A stretch of 16,014 bases of DNA from NCBI GenBank assembly GCA_002340305.1, contig DDLU01000193.1, positions 1 through 16,014 of the forward strand, written 5' to 3'. The notes beneath the pieces are model-generated. The model was not told the origin of the DNA. It was given only the letters and a program-made list of their open reading frames with translations, and made no database searches. A program made the translations under genes and the position numbers. This document shows, in pieces, positions 6,496 to 13,789 of this stretch. The stretch comes from Desulfovibrio sp. UBA2564 (lineage in GTDB: Bacteria; Desulfobacterota; Desulfovibrionia; Desulfovibrionales; Desulfovibrionaceae). Each line of letters opens with the position of its first letter. Position 1 is the first letter of the stretch.

Positions 6496-6969
6496 TTAAA
6501 TTTTGCTTGTTACTTCGCTGGTATCGACACCGTCATCACCACTGCCACCGCCATTCTTCGCAAACTCGTTAAGAATGGGATTTGCTTCAGTCGCTTCCAG
6601 TTTGCGCAGGTAACGTTCACGGGGGCTGACCTTCTCGGTGCTGCCGTCTTCCTTGGAAAAATCCATGGTGGCCTCTTCGCCGTCCATGGACTTGGCAAAG
6701 GCGAGGGTATCGGCCTTGTCTGCGGGCAATAGCTTTCCGTCCTTGATCAGGGCGTCAACACGGTTTTCGAGGTCGGTGTCAGCAGCTTTCTTTTTGTACT
6801 CGTTGAGTGCGTCAACGGCCTCCTTGGCCTTGGTGTTGGCAGCGTCAATCTGCTTTTTATATTCGGCCTCCTTGCCTTCGCCTTTCAGCTCTTCAATTGT
6901 TTTGGTTGCTTCGCCAAGAGCCGTTTCCAGCTCTTTGATTTTCGCCAGTGCTTTAGTCAGCTCATCCAT
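6496..6969 (-). CDS. Nested in-frame scaffold protein (Mu Z-like) from an internal start
   Basis: Inside the protease gene, ATG at 6969-6967 (residue 149, MDELTKALAKIKELETALGE) is preceded by AAGGAGG with a 5-base spacing, stronger than the Shine-Dalgarno of the full gene. The resulting 157-residue product covers the coiled-coil region alone. Mu gene I contains gene Z in the same frame, encoding the head scaffold, and lambda C/Nu3 has the same design. The heptad-rich segment (residues about 149-222 of the parent) then an acidic tail ending DTSEVTSKI suit a scaffold that interacts with capsid subunits through its C-terminus. Confidence 0.8.
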   Translation of the reverse strand: MDELTKALAKIKELETALGEATKTIEELKGEGKEAEYKKQIDAANTKAKEAVDALNEYKKKAADTDLENRVDALIKDGKLLPADKADTLAFAKSMDGEEATMDFSKEDGSTEKVSPRERYLRKLEATEANPILNEFAKNGGGSGDDGVDTSEVTSKI

Positions 6970-7413
6970 TCCATCCTCCTTGGGCTTTCCGCCCTCGTTT
7001 GTTGTAAATTCGTATGATTCAAATTCAGCAGATGCTGAAAACTCAATATCTTTAAGTCCGGTCACACCGGGCAGCGCCGCCCCCAGAAAGCCGACGTGCT
7101 GCAAACGGAAATGTCTATCCAGTGAGATAGAACGCTTTTTAAAACGGCCGTCCTTAATCGCTTTGACAAACTCATCTGCGACTTGATGGAAGTCACCGAG
7201 CAACCTTTCACCTTCAATCCAGATTCGTTTCAGCCAGCCATAGGCTGGGGCTGTGTCTTTGGGATGTCCGAGCACGGCTGGCACTTCCTCTTTTGTCGGG
7301 TCGTACTGGCTGACGATCTTTTTAAGATCATCCATTGACCAAGTACGGGTATTACCCGCACTGTCAGTGTGGGTGCCGGTGCGGAAGAGTTCGACGTTAT
7401 TAAGAGTTGCCAT
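6496..7413 (-). CDS. Prohead protease with C-terminal scaffold (Mu gp32/I-like)
   Basis: This 305-residue protein has two parts. Residues 1-135 form the protease: TWSMDDLKKIVSQYDP, then VPAVLGHPKDTAPAYGWLKR, where GHP provides the likely catalytic His50, and KKRSISLDRHF, where Ser95 or Ser97 is the probable nucleophile, followed by VGFLGAALPGVTGLKDIEFS. Mu-like I proteins share these GHP and RSIS-type motifs. Residues 149-222 are a long heptad coiled coil, and the C-terminus is acidic with a GGGSGDDG linker. The enzyme would process scaffold and itself during prohead maturation. GGAG lies seven bases before the ATG. It is the first gene after the 7414-7534 gap, as Mu I follows promoter PI. 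Confidence 0.9.
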   Translation of the reverse strand: MATLNNVELFRTGTHTDSAGNTRTWSMDDLKKIVSQYDPTKEEVPAVLGHPKDTAPAYGWLKRIWIEGERLLGDFHQVADEFVKAIKDGRFKKRSISLDRHFRLQHVGFLGAALPGVTGLKDIEFSASAEFESYEFTTNEGGKPKEDGMDELTKALAKIKELETALGEATKTIEELKGEGKEAEYKKQIDAANTKAKEAVDALNEYKKKAADTDLENRVDALIKDGKLLPADKADTLAFAKSMDGEEATMDFSKEDGSTEKVSPRERYLRKLEATEANPILNEFAKNGGGSGDDGVDTSEVTSKI

Positions 7414-7461
7414 GTATTGACTCCGTGTCTGCTGGTTGTTATTTTCTGTTTAGAGAATGGA

Positions 7462-7472
7462 GTGATTGACAG
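7462..7472 (-). promoter_or_regulatory. Candidate late control element shared with the endolysin leader
   Basis: On the minus strand the sequence CTGTCAATCAC occupies 7472-7462, 49 bases before the protease start. The endolysin leader has CTGTATATCAC at 14502-14492, 51 bases before its start: 9 of 11 bases agree at almost the same distance. Here the element forms part of a GACAG-T-CTGTC palindrome (7478-7468). Mu has activator-dependent promoters before both homologous genes. I see no good -10 or -35 here, and a 9/11 match between two short gaps can arise by chance. Confidence 0.3.
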
Positions 7473-7511
7473 ACTGTCCCGCCGGGGAGGGATCAGGGGT
7501 CTGCCCGCACT

Positions 7512-7534
7512 CTCGGCAAGCCGGTTGAGCCGAG
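7512..7534 (-). repeat. Hairpin immediately after the minor head protein stop codon
   Basis: Bases 7534-7529 (CTCGGC on the minus strand) pair perfectly with 7517-7512 (GCCGAG) around an 11-base loop, starting directly after the TAA of the minor head gene. No T tract follows, so it is not a classical terminator. It could be a weak Rho-independent site, an RNA processing site or a 3'-end stabiliser at the border between packaging and head genes. Confidence 0.45.
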
Positions 7535-8815
7535 TTAATCATTCTCTCCCTCTCGATAGACGAGCACTCCGGTTCGTTGACTTTCCAAATATTTCAATAT
7601 TGCAGCCTCAGAACGATTCGCTTTTGGTGCGAAAGTTGTTGCGGCCAACCATTCACGGCCAATCAATGAAAATGACGAGTATCCGGCGATCTGTTTGCTA
7701 CCCGGCAACCTGAAGGGCCTGATAAGCCGAAGTGAATAGCGCAAGGTCTTATGCGGCCCCACTTCCACAGGAACCCACCAGACCTCGTAAGGGTTCTGGA
7801 TGGTCCGGGCCAGCAGCTTCATATACGGTCCTTTATCCTTCCATGTGGTCTTGTATTCACCGCTGACTTTATCCAGGAACAAACCGCGTGATACGACCAG
7901 CGGATAGCCATGGACATTCAAAGTCTTTTGATCGTTCAGTTTCGAAAGGCCGAATTCCTTCAGAAAAGCCAGCACGTGCTCGTCTTTGCCCAGATCAGCG
8001 TCAAGAATGTCTTCCGGCGCAACTTCAAGGATGTGCTTAGCGTCCAAATCCTTCAGCGGCGGTTTACAGGTTTCGCCCTTGGCGAAATTACCGCCTCGGC
8101 AAATGGCATTGCTGGATAAATCTTTGACCTTGCCTTCAACCTCTTTCGGTTCCAGCCCGGCAAGCCAGTTTTCGCCGACATTCTGCGCCCATCCCCGGTC
8201 AGGTATCGGAGTAACGAAAGTCTCCATTCCTGTTTCAGGATCAACAACGCGCAGCCTGTCCGGCATTTCCTTTTGAATCTTAAGGCCGCGCGCTTTCACT
8301 TGACGTTCGGACAGAGTGATAACAATACAGCGGCAGGCAAAACCATTAGGCGGATACCAAGTCTGCCAGAACGGGTGGTCATGCGGAAAAACAAGGCCAT
8401 CTACTGCCAGATGCGTAACCCGTGTGCGCTTGTCATAGACTGCAACGAGCATCCAGTACGGCCGCAGCTTGGTTGCCTTCTGCATCTGCTCATAGCGACC
8501 GGCCATGTATGCAGACTGCAAATTAGTCCTGAAAATGTTGTCAATGCGGTGCGCCTTCTTTCCGGTCCAACCCTGTGCTTTAATGATCTCTGGAATTTGC
8601 TTTTTAAAGTCGGCAGGGGTTCCGCCTTCTTCCATGCATTTTGTCAGGGCCTGTTGAACCGCTGTCACCTGATCCAATTTAGCCAGCCCTGAAACGGTAA
8701 AGGCCCGACGCTTGGCCTCTTCGCTCAGTTTTTCAAATTCCTTTTTGGTAACAGGCACCATGCCTGACCAGTATTTGAGAGCCGCTGCGGGTTGGAGAGC
8801 ATCAACGCTAATCAT
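7535..8815 (-). CDS. Minor head protein F (Mu gp30) fused to a PBECR2-type nuclease domain
   Basis: The first 250 residues match the Mu F / SPP1 gp7 family: WTGKKAHRIDNIFRTNLQSA at 82-101, YWMLVAVYDKRTRVTHLAVD at 120-139 and WYPPNGFACRCIVITLSERQ at 153-172. F proteins sit at the portal and help packaging and ejection. From about residue 262 the protein continues with a domain I recognise as PBECR2, one of the phage barnase/EndoU/colicin/RelE-like predicted nucleases: LVVSRGLFLDKVSGEYKT, then LLARTIQNPYEVWWVPVE, LRYSLRLIRPF, and a final TTFAPK...YLESQRTGVLVYRE. The start at ATG 8815 is chosen because GGGGA lies six bases upstream and it overlaps the portal stop by 8 bases. An upstream ATG at 8848 lacks such a site. 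Length is 426 residues. Confidence 0.88.
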   Translation of the reverse strand: MISVDALQPAAALKYWSGMVPVTKKEFEKLSEEAKRRAFTVSGLAKLDQVTAVQQALTKCMEEGGTPADFKKQIPEIIKAQGWTGKKAHRIDNIFRTNLQSAYMAGRYEQMQKATKLRPYWMLVAVYDKRTRVTHLAVDGLVFPHDHPFWQTWYPPNGFACRCIVITLSERQVKARGLKIQKEMPDRLRVVDPETGMETFVTPIPDRGWAQNVGENWLAGLEPKEVEGKVKDLSSNAICRGGNFAKGETCKPPLKDLDAKHILEVAPEDILDADLGKDEHVLAFLKEFGLSKLNDQKTLNVHGYPLVVSRGLFLDKVSGEYKTTWKDKGPYMKLLARTIQNPYEVWWVPVEVGPHKTLRYSLRLIRPFRLPGSKQIAGYSSFSLIGREWLAATTFAPKANRSEAAILKYLESQRTGVLVYREGEND

Positions 8816-10367
8816 TGCTTTCCCCATGCACTGCGGCACGTCCTGCAAGCGCGGCGTTGGTCATGGCGTTGGCAATCAGCTCTTCAATTTCGTTCTGGTC
8901 ATGACTCTGGCCAAGCAGCTCGGAAAGCATGATCTGCATATCCTCAAAATTCTCAGCTTGGCTGACCACCTTTTCAATTTCACTGACAAAGCCTTCATTG
9001 AGCTGGGTGGTTTCACCGCTGAGTTTTTCGGCGAGCTGGTCTATTGCCTGCTGATATTCGTCAACGTCATCACCAGCAGAAAAATCGGACCCGGCGGCAG
9101 GAGCAGCAGGCGCCGCCGGGTCTGCGCCCTGGGCAGGAGCGTTTTCAGGGGATGATGAATCCATGGAAAATTCGTCTTCGGAAAGGCCGTAATGCCTTAC
9201 AAAGTGGACTTTTTTAAATATTACTCCACAGTCTCTAAGCTCTTTATCGAGAGCGGCTTTTTCCTTGTAATCTTCGGGTTCCGTGTATTCGAATTTCGGC
9301 GGGAACACGTCAGCCCCGGCATTCACGCGGGTGTAAATTTGCGCCAGACGATTCATGGAATCGACCAACATGGCCTGATCAGACTCTGCCAGCGCGTCGA
9401 GCTGGGCGCTGTGAGTCTCCGAGGCTGCGCGTGAACCTTGTCCTTCCTGCCCGGTAGAAAGGTGCTGCCCGGTCAGAATCTTGGAGATGGTCACGTTCCA
9501 ATGGTTGACGTAACTCTTGTGCAGATCACCGGCTTTGCTTGAGGCCTGAACAAGATCAACATCACTGGAAGGTGGCAGAACAGCCACGGCATCCTGAATC
9601 ATGGAAACGAGCTGCGCGGCAATCACGTTTCGTTCTATGGCATCCTTACCGGCCTTAGCGATCATGAAGGCAGAGCCGAACTTTTCGCAAAACTTTGTCC
9701 AGAATTCGATACCACCGCGCTTAAACGCAACAGGCCATAAACATTTGGTCAGTAAACGCTTGCCGTAGGGGTTGCCGTATGATGCTCGATGCCGGGTAAT
9801 CAGAAATTTATAGGGCGGCAGCGGGTCGCCTTCGACAGATTCCATGGAACGGAATACGGGCTGACGCTCATCATTGAAGCCGAACCAGTCACGGGGCTTG
9901 CTGACGATACCGACAAGCTTAAATCTGCCGTTATGCGGTTCCCACATCAGCTCTGAAAACGTGGGCCCATAGAAAACCGTTTCAAGGATCTCGCCGAACT
10001 CGTCCCGGAGCTTCAGCGCGGACAGATCCCGTTCGAGCTGCTTGCAGACTTCCACGGCCTGCGCAGTCGGCTCTTCACCTTCAGCGTGACCGGGATTAAA
10101 CGTGAAATTCGTTTTGTTCTGGGTGCGTAGTGTCCGTTTTTCTATGCCAGTGGAAACCTCGTCGTCGCCTTCCAGCTCGGCAAGGATCGCGGCGTCTTCG
10201 CCCCTCTTGCGCAGAACCGGATCAGGGTCGGGAAGCATGCCGAAGATACTGGCCGGATCGAAGCCCATGGCCCGCGAGCTGGTGGCGAACTCAGTGCCAA
10301 GGTTGGCCATAGCGCCGGAGCTAAATTCAATCCAATTGCCCTTACTATCAAATATTCCAGTACTCAT
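8808..10367 (-). CDS. Portal protein (Mu gp29, DUF935)
   Basis: This 519-residue protein forms the dodecameric vertex through which DNA enters and leaves the head. DUF935 hallmarks are clear: GEILETVFYGPTFSELMWEP at 125-144, the signature ASYGNPYGKRLLTKCLWPVA at 195-214 followed by FKRGGIEFWTKFCEKFGSAF, then VNHWNVTISKILTGQHLSTG at 287-306. Residues about 404-434 form an Ala/Pro/Asp-rich linker (PENAPAQGADPAAPAAPAAG) before a C-terminal helical region. The ATG overlaps the terminase stop in TAATG, with AGAGG upstream. The order terminase-portal-F is exactly that of Mu genes 28-29-30. Confidence 0.95.
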   Translation of the reverse strand: MSTGIFDSKGNWIEFSSGAMANLGTEFATSSRAMGFDPASIFGMLPDPDPVLRKRGEDAAILAELEGDDEVSTGIEKRTLRTQNKTNFTFNPGHAEGEEPTAQAVEVCKQLERDLSALKLRDEFGEILETVFYGPTFSELMWEPHNGRFKLVGIVSKPRDWFGFNDERQPVFRSMESVEGDPLPPYKFLITRHRASYGNPYGKRLLTKCLWPVAFKRGGIEFWTKFCEKFGSAFMIAKAGKDAIERNVIAAQLVSMIQDAVAVLPPSSDVDLVQASSKAGDLHKSYVNHWNVTISKILTGQHLSTGQEGQGSRAASETHSAQLDALAESDQAMLVDSMNRLAQIYTRVNAGADVFPPKFEYTEPEDYKEKAALDKELRDCGVIFKKVHFVRHYGLSEDEFSMDSSSPENAPAQGADPAAPAAPAAGSDFSAGDDVDEYQQAIDQLAEKLSGETTQLNEGFVSEIEKVVSQAENFEDMQIMLSELLGQSHDQNEIEELIANAMTNAALAGRAAVHGESND

Positions 10368-11848
10368 TATCTATATCCTCTTGTCAGGGCTGCTGCTGCG
10401 GATGATCCGGCGGTTATTGGGGCTTCCCACGGGGTAGTTTCAATTGAATTACGGGCAAAAAGAGCTAGAGCTAGAGATACAGCTGAATCGTTATGACGTT
10501 GTCCGCTTCCTGAGTTCTGTCGGCTATCCGGTGGGCTGGGGATGCCTTGCTTAAGTTTCAAACCGCGTAAATCGTCTAAGATGTCTCTATGTTTCGGGAT
10601 AGTTATAGTGCGATCTTCGAACTGTATTTTAAGCGGGGGCATGTTGTCCCGGTACCAGCCTCGTGAAAGCATCACCTCGGCAATAAGGTCTGTGCCGTAT
10701 CTTTGGCGTGCGAATTCAGCTAAGGCCTGACCGTTACCACGTGCGTCAAGAGCACCACCTCGAAAACGGGGCAGGCGATCAATAACGTAGGCAAGGATTT
10801 GCTCTTGAGAGCGGAAAGGTACATTTCGCAATTCAAGAATAAATGGAACTTTCAAGAATAAGTTATTCAGCTCAGCCAACGGACAAATCACGGTTAAATC
10901 GCCGCTACGTCCGAAGTCTTCACCGAAAAAATGATCATGTTTGATAGAAAGGCCATCAAGTGCCAGGGCGAGATTTTCCTCACACCAATCATGAACTTCT
11001 GCTGCGGCTCTTTCTAAAGGCCAGTCAACGAAGTCTGTGGACGGTGGTTCAAAACGGATTACCGGAAAATCAGAAGACATGCAGGATTCAATCAAATTAC
11101 GATTTAACCATGCACCACCCCCGCGGGCGGGGATGCAAAAAAGTTCTTCATCAGCTCCGACACCATACGATTCAATAATATCAGCACGCCATTTATCTTG
11201 ATCTTCTTGCGACCACTCACGTCCGACACGTTCACAAATACGTTTGTACAGCCCTTCAGCAATGGCCCTATCAAAATCGCAAGTGAGAAGTCTGTAAGGC
11301 AACTTCCCAGCCAGAATATCTTCAACCAGCTCGTTGAACGGATTATCTTCGCCATTGTGAGTAGAAATGATGAGAACTTTACCGCCCCACATAATAATAG
11401 CCAGAGCAGCCTTCAGCAGTTCAGCAAGGTCTTTATGAAATGCCGCTTCATCTATGATGAGTAAGCCCTGAATACCGCGCAGGCTGCGCGGATTGCTCGG
11501 CAGGCTGGTAACCCTGCCATGCTTGAATTTAATTCTGAAAGCCTGAATCTGATTGTCGGGGTCGTTCACATCGCCGAACAAAGTTTCACCAATAGCCGAA
11601 GCACCCAACTCTAAATATTTTGCATCATCACCGACGTATTCAATGAATTCACGCGCCATTTCAAGGTTGTAACCCATGTAATAGACATTCATGCCGCCTT
11701 CTAATTTTGGTTTTGCAGCATACTCTGTAGCAACCCAACTCGCGCCCCACGAGTAACCGGTGCGTCGTGATTTTCTAACAACAACCACGTCGTTTACAGC
11801 TAACTCTTCGCGCAATTCGTGCTGATAATTCAAGAGTTTGACTTTCAT
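10367..11848 (-). CDS. Terminase large subunit (Mu gp28)
   Basis: This 493-residue packaging motor starts MKVKLLNYQHELREELAVND. The ATPase part shows a Walker A-like segment RKSRRTGYS at 25-33, Walker B GLLIIDEAAF at 128-137 with Glu134 as catalytic carboxylate, and coupling motif STHN at 162-165. The nuclease part has the RNase H-fold acidic residues: FFGEDFGRSGDLTVI with Asp311, GGALDARGNG with Asp368, and RHNDSAVSLALAL with Asp454. In Mu this protein cuts and packages transposed copies by a headful mechanism. No clear Shine-Dalgarno precedes the ATG. The upstream stop is only 2 bases away, so initiation is probably by coupling. Confidence 0.95.
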   Translation of the reverse strand: MKVKLLNYQHELREELAVNDVVVVRKSRRTGYSWGASWVATEYAAKPKLEGGMNVYYMGYNLEMAREFIEYVGDDAKYLELGASAIGETLFGDVNDPDNQIQAFRIKFKHGRVTSLPSNPRSLRGIQGLLIIDEAAFHKDLAELLKAALAIIMWGGKVLIISTHNGEDNPFNELVEDILAGKLPYRLLTCDFDRAIAEGLYKRICERVGREWSQEDQDKWRADIIESYGVGADEELFCIPARGGGAWLNRNLIESCMSSDFPVIRFEPPSTDFVDWPLERAAAEVHDWCEENLALALDGLSIKHDHFFGEDFGRSGDLTVICPLAELNNLFLKVPFILELRNVPFRSQEQILAYVIDRLPRFRGGALDARGNGQALAEFARQRYGTDLIAEVMLSRGWYRDNMPPLKIQFEDRTITIPKHRDILDDLRGLKLKQGIPSPPDSRQNSGSGQRHNDSAVSLALALFARNSIETTPWEAPITAGSSAAAALTRGYR

Positions 11849-11850
11849 AA

Positions 11851-12429
11851 TTATTTCAGTGCATCGAGCATTTTGTCTAAGTTGTCAGCGGAAACACCGT
11901 TTCCTGTACCAGGATCATCATTCTTGGGTTTACTTTCCATTTCTTCGATAATTTTCGATGCCTTCTGGATGTCAGCAACCGCCTTTAAATCGACCTGCGA
12001 AGTGTCGCTAAGCATATTGGACAGCTTTTGAGTCACAGCTTCACGTAAAGCTGCGGCCATGTCGTCAGTAGTCTTGATTTCAGGTGTGTCACCTACAGCA
12101 GCGTCAAAGATTTTTCCGGCGCGTTCCGCCTCGGCCTGCTTCATGGCCAGCGTTTCAAGAGAACTGACAGCAAAGGCCGCTTGAGGGTCTTTGGTCTTAA
12201 TCAGAGTCGTCAGCATTTCCGCGCGGGCCAAAATGCTGTCTGCCTTAATGTCGAATTGAGCCTGTGCCAATTTATCCTGCATTTCCTGCCAGCCATACTT
12301 TTGGGACCAGCGCTGGACGGTAGTGTATGCAACGCCGATCTCTTCACCTACAGCCTCAAGAGTCCAACGCAGAACGCAGAAAAGCTCCTGAGCTTTTAGG
12401 CGGACTTCCATCGGATACGCCTTACCCAT
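11851..12429 (-). CDS. Small terminase-like DNA-binding protein (Mu gp27 position, DUF1804-like)
   Basis: This 192-residue protein directly precedes the large terminase, the usual place of the small subunit. The N-terminus is a helix-turn-helix: MEVRLKAQELFCVLRWTLEA and VGEEIGVAYTTVQRWSQKYG, with TTVQRW as recognition helix, then GWQEMQDKLAQA. A long helical region rich in Ala, Glu and Lys follows (residues about 55-160), consistent with an oligomerisation segment. The C-terminus is charged and ends LDKMLDALK. It would recognise phage end or packaging sequences and load the large subunit. GGAG lies eight bases before the ATG. I favour DUF1804 over DUF3486 from the N-terminal pattern, without certainty. 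Confidence 0.8.
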   Translation of the reverse strand: MGKAYPMEVRLKAQELFCVLRWTLEAVGEEIGVAYTTVQRWSQKYGWQEMQDKLAQAQFDIKADSILARAEMLTTLIKTKDPQAAFAVSSLETLAMKQAEAERAGKIFDAAVGDTPEIKTTDDMAAALREAVTQKLSNMLSDTSQVDLKAVADIQKASKIIEEMESKPKNDDPGTGNGVSADNLDKMLDALK

Positions 12430-12432
12430 GAC

Positions 12433-12723
12433 CTATCTCCGCGCAGGACGCTTAACGCCCGGAACTATGACGCGGCACTTAGCCACATCCTCGCCGCGCT
12501 GGGTCAGCTCTACGGTCATGCAGCCGTTATCAGAGCATTCAACGAGGCCCTGTTCTGCAAGCCAGTTAAGCTCGGTGCGCATTTTGTCCCGGCTGGGATT
12601 GAAGCCAAAAGGGGCCACCAGATCGCAAAGCAGGGAATCGTTGGAAGTCCCGTTGTGTTCGTCCAGCAGTCGCAGAATGGTGATGCGCAGGTGCTCGGAA
12701 ATTACGTTTTCGTAGCCGCTCAT
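12433..12723 (-). CDS. Winged-helix phage protein (Mu gp26-like)
   Basis: This 96-residue protein starts MSGYENVISEHLRITILRLL. It has a winged-helix pattern: helix RITILRLLDEHNGTSNDSLL, a second helix, recognition helix SRDKMRTELNWLAEQGLVEC, then a wing with MTVELTQRGEDVAKC and a basic tail VKRPARR. Proteins of this type occupy the gp26 slot between the DUF2730 protein and the terminase genes in Mu-like phages. Their role is not established; DNA binding linked to packaging is plausible. The ATG overlaps the preceding TAA (TAATG), and GGAGG lies six bases upstream. Confidence 0.83.
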   Translation of the reverse strand: MSGYENVISEHLRITILRLLDEHNGTSNDSLLCDLVAPFGFNPSRDKMRTELNWLAEQGLVECSDNGCMTVELTQRGEDVAKCRVIVPGVKRPARR

Positions 12724-13049
12724 TATTTGCCTCCGTTATTGAGCAGATAGTTTTCTTGACGTTCAACAATGCGATCCACTTTCTGAAGCACATCTTTCAT
12801 GCCGCCCATCTCTGCCCCCAGACTGCCGACTTCGCCGCGCAGCCTTTCAAGAGAAAGAGCAATGCTATGCAGGGCAGAACTGTCAGGCATATTGCAGAGC
12901 TTGGCTTCGTTTTCGGTGACCTTTACCCTCAGGGTTTCAAGCTCTTTACGAAGAGCCATAATCTGGCGGATAAACAGACCAGCAAGGGGTATGACCAGAA
13001 TCTGCACGACTCTCAAAATGAGATTCAGAGTTTCAATGTGTTCGGTCAC
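12723..13049 (-). CDS. DUF2730 membrane-anchored coiled-coil protein (Mu gp25-like)
   Basis: I choose GTG at 13049-13047 because it forms a GTGA overlap with the holin stop and has GGAG nine bases upstream. A TTG at 13064 would add five residues but puts the Shine-Dalgarno inside the gene. The 108-residue product has one membrane helix at about residues 8-30 (LILRVVQILVIPLAGLFIRQ). A coiled coil of about 70 residues follows (LRKELETLRVKVTENEAKL, then LERLRGEVGSLGAEMGGMKD and VLQKVDRIVERQENYLL). This is the layout of DUF2730 in Mu-like phages. Topology resembles an inner-membrane spanin, but no lysis role is proven. Confidence 0.82.
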   Translation of the reverse strand: MTEHIETLNLILRVVQILVIPLAGLFIRQIMALRKELETLRVKVTENEAKLCNMPDSSALHSIALSLERLRGEVGSLGAEMGGMKDVLQKVDRIVERQENYLLNNGGK

Positions 13050-13432
13050 TTCTTGTTTCTCCAATTGCTGACTGATTTCTCAACACTACGTCCGACCACA
13101 TAACCGCCCAGACCCAATTGCATGAGACTCCAGAGCTGTTCGGGCAGCTCCAGTTGAGGGGCTTTCACCCAGAACAGGGACAGATAGGGATAGATCAGGT
13201 AGTTGTTGGCAACGATGGCCACAATGGTCAGCATGAGGATGGGCCGCCATGAACGTTGGAGCCAGTTACCGTTCATTTCGGCAAGCATGACCTTCAACCC
13301 GCCTTCCAGCTCTGCCAGCTCACCCTTGGCTGCCAGTTCAGCAAGACGCATTTTGGCCTTTTCTTTTTCCCCGGCATCGGGCCATATTTTGTCGATGATG
13401 GTGGAACCGAAGTCCAAAATAGATCCGATCAT
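13046..13432 (-). CDS. Holin of the 3-TM family
   Basis: This 128-residue protein starts MIGSILDFGSTIIDKIWPDA. An N-terminal amphipathic region is followed by a charged helix (GEKEKAKMRLAELAAKGELA). The family core comes next: WLQRSWRPILMLTIVAIVAN with the W-RP motif, then NYLIYPYLSLFW, and a last hydrophobic stretch LWSLMQLGLGGYVVGRSVEK with the GLGGY-x-x-GRS-x-EK signature of 3-TM holins. It should permeabilise the inner membrane and let the endolysin out. The ATG at 13432 is preferred over GTG at 13441 because GGGAG lies eight bases before it. Three membrane-protein genes stand together here, and this is the clearest holin. Confidence 0.88.
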   Translation of the reverse strand: MIGSILDFGSTIIDKIWPDAGEKEKAKMRLAELAAKGELAELEGGLKVMLAEMNGNWLQRSWRPILMLTIVAIVANNYLIYPYLSLFWVKAPQLELPEQLWSLMQLGLGGYVVGRSVEKSVSNWRNKK

Positions 13433-13444
13433 GACGGCCACTCC

Positions 13445-13789
13445 CTACTGAACGTTAAAGGGCATAAGGCGGATGCCGTAGGACATGCCGACAACGATGA
13501 TGCCAAACAACGCACCGAAACCACAGCCACGAACATCCCATCCGGTAAAAGCACCGATTACACCGCCGAGCATGACGCAAACCACCAGCATGACCGCGCC
13601 GGGAACCCAGTCGGGAACACGGTCACTGAACCAGCTGGGCCAGATGTGCCATGTGGACAGACCGAGAGCACCGGCGACAGCGCCGACGATTACACAGGGC
13701 CAGAGCAGACTGACGAGCCAACCTGCGACGAGGCCGACCAGCGCGCCAACGGCTGCACCGATAAAGGCAAGAATGAGGTAATACTTCAT
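13445..13789 (-). CDS. Four-helix membrane protein of the lysis region, unknown function
   Basis: From ATG 13789 this protein is 114 residues. The ATG overlaps the upstream stop as ATGA and has CGGAGAA before it. An earlier in-frame ATG at 13828 would overlap the previous gene by 40 bases and adds non-hydrophobic residues, so it is rejected. The protein is glycine-rich and almost wholly hydrophobic, with segments at about 3-22 (ILAFIGAAVGALVGLVAG), 24-44, 60-80 (VPGAVMLVVCVMLGGVIGAF) and 88-106 (GFGALFGIIVVGMSYGI). A short WHIWPSW loop lies between the second and third. No signature is recognised. A role as accessory holin, antiholin or exclusion protein is possible from context. Confidence 0.75.
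   Translation of the reverse strand: MKYYLILAFIGAAVGALVGLVAGWLVSLLWPCVIVGAVAGALGLSTWHIWPSWFSDRVPDWVPGAVMLVVCVMLGGVIGAFTGWDVRGCGFGALFGIIVVGMSYGIRLMPFNVQ

Noticed and set aside
7512..7534. Hairpin after the F gene as a Rho-independent terminator
   Set aside because: The stem is only 6 bp and no T tract follows, so it is listed as a hairpin rather than a terminator.
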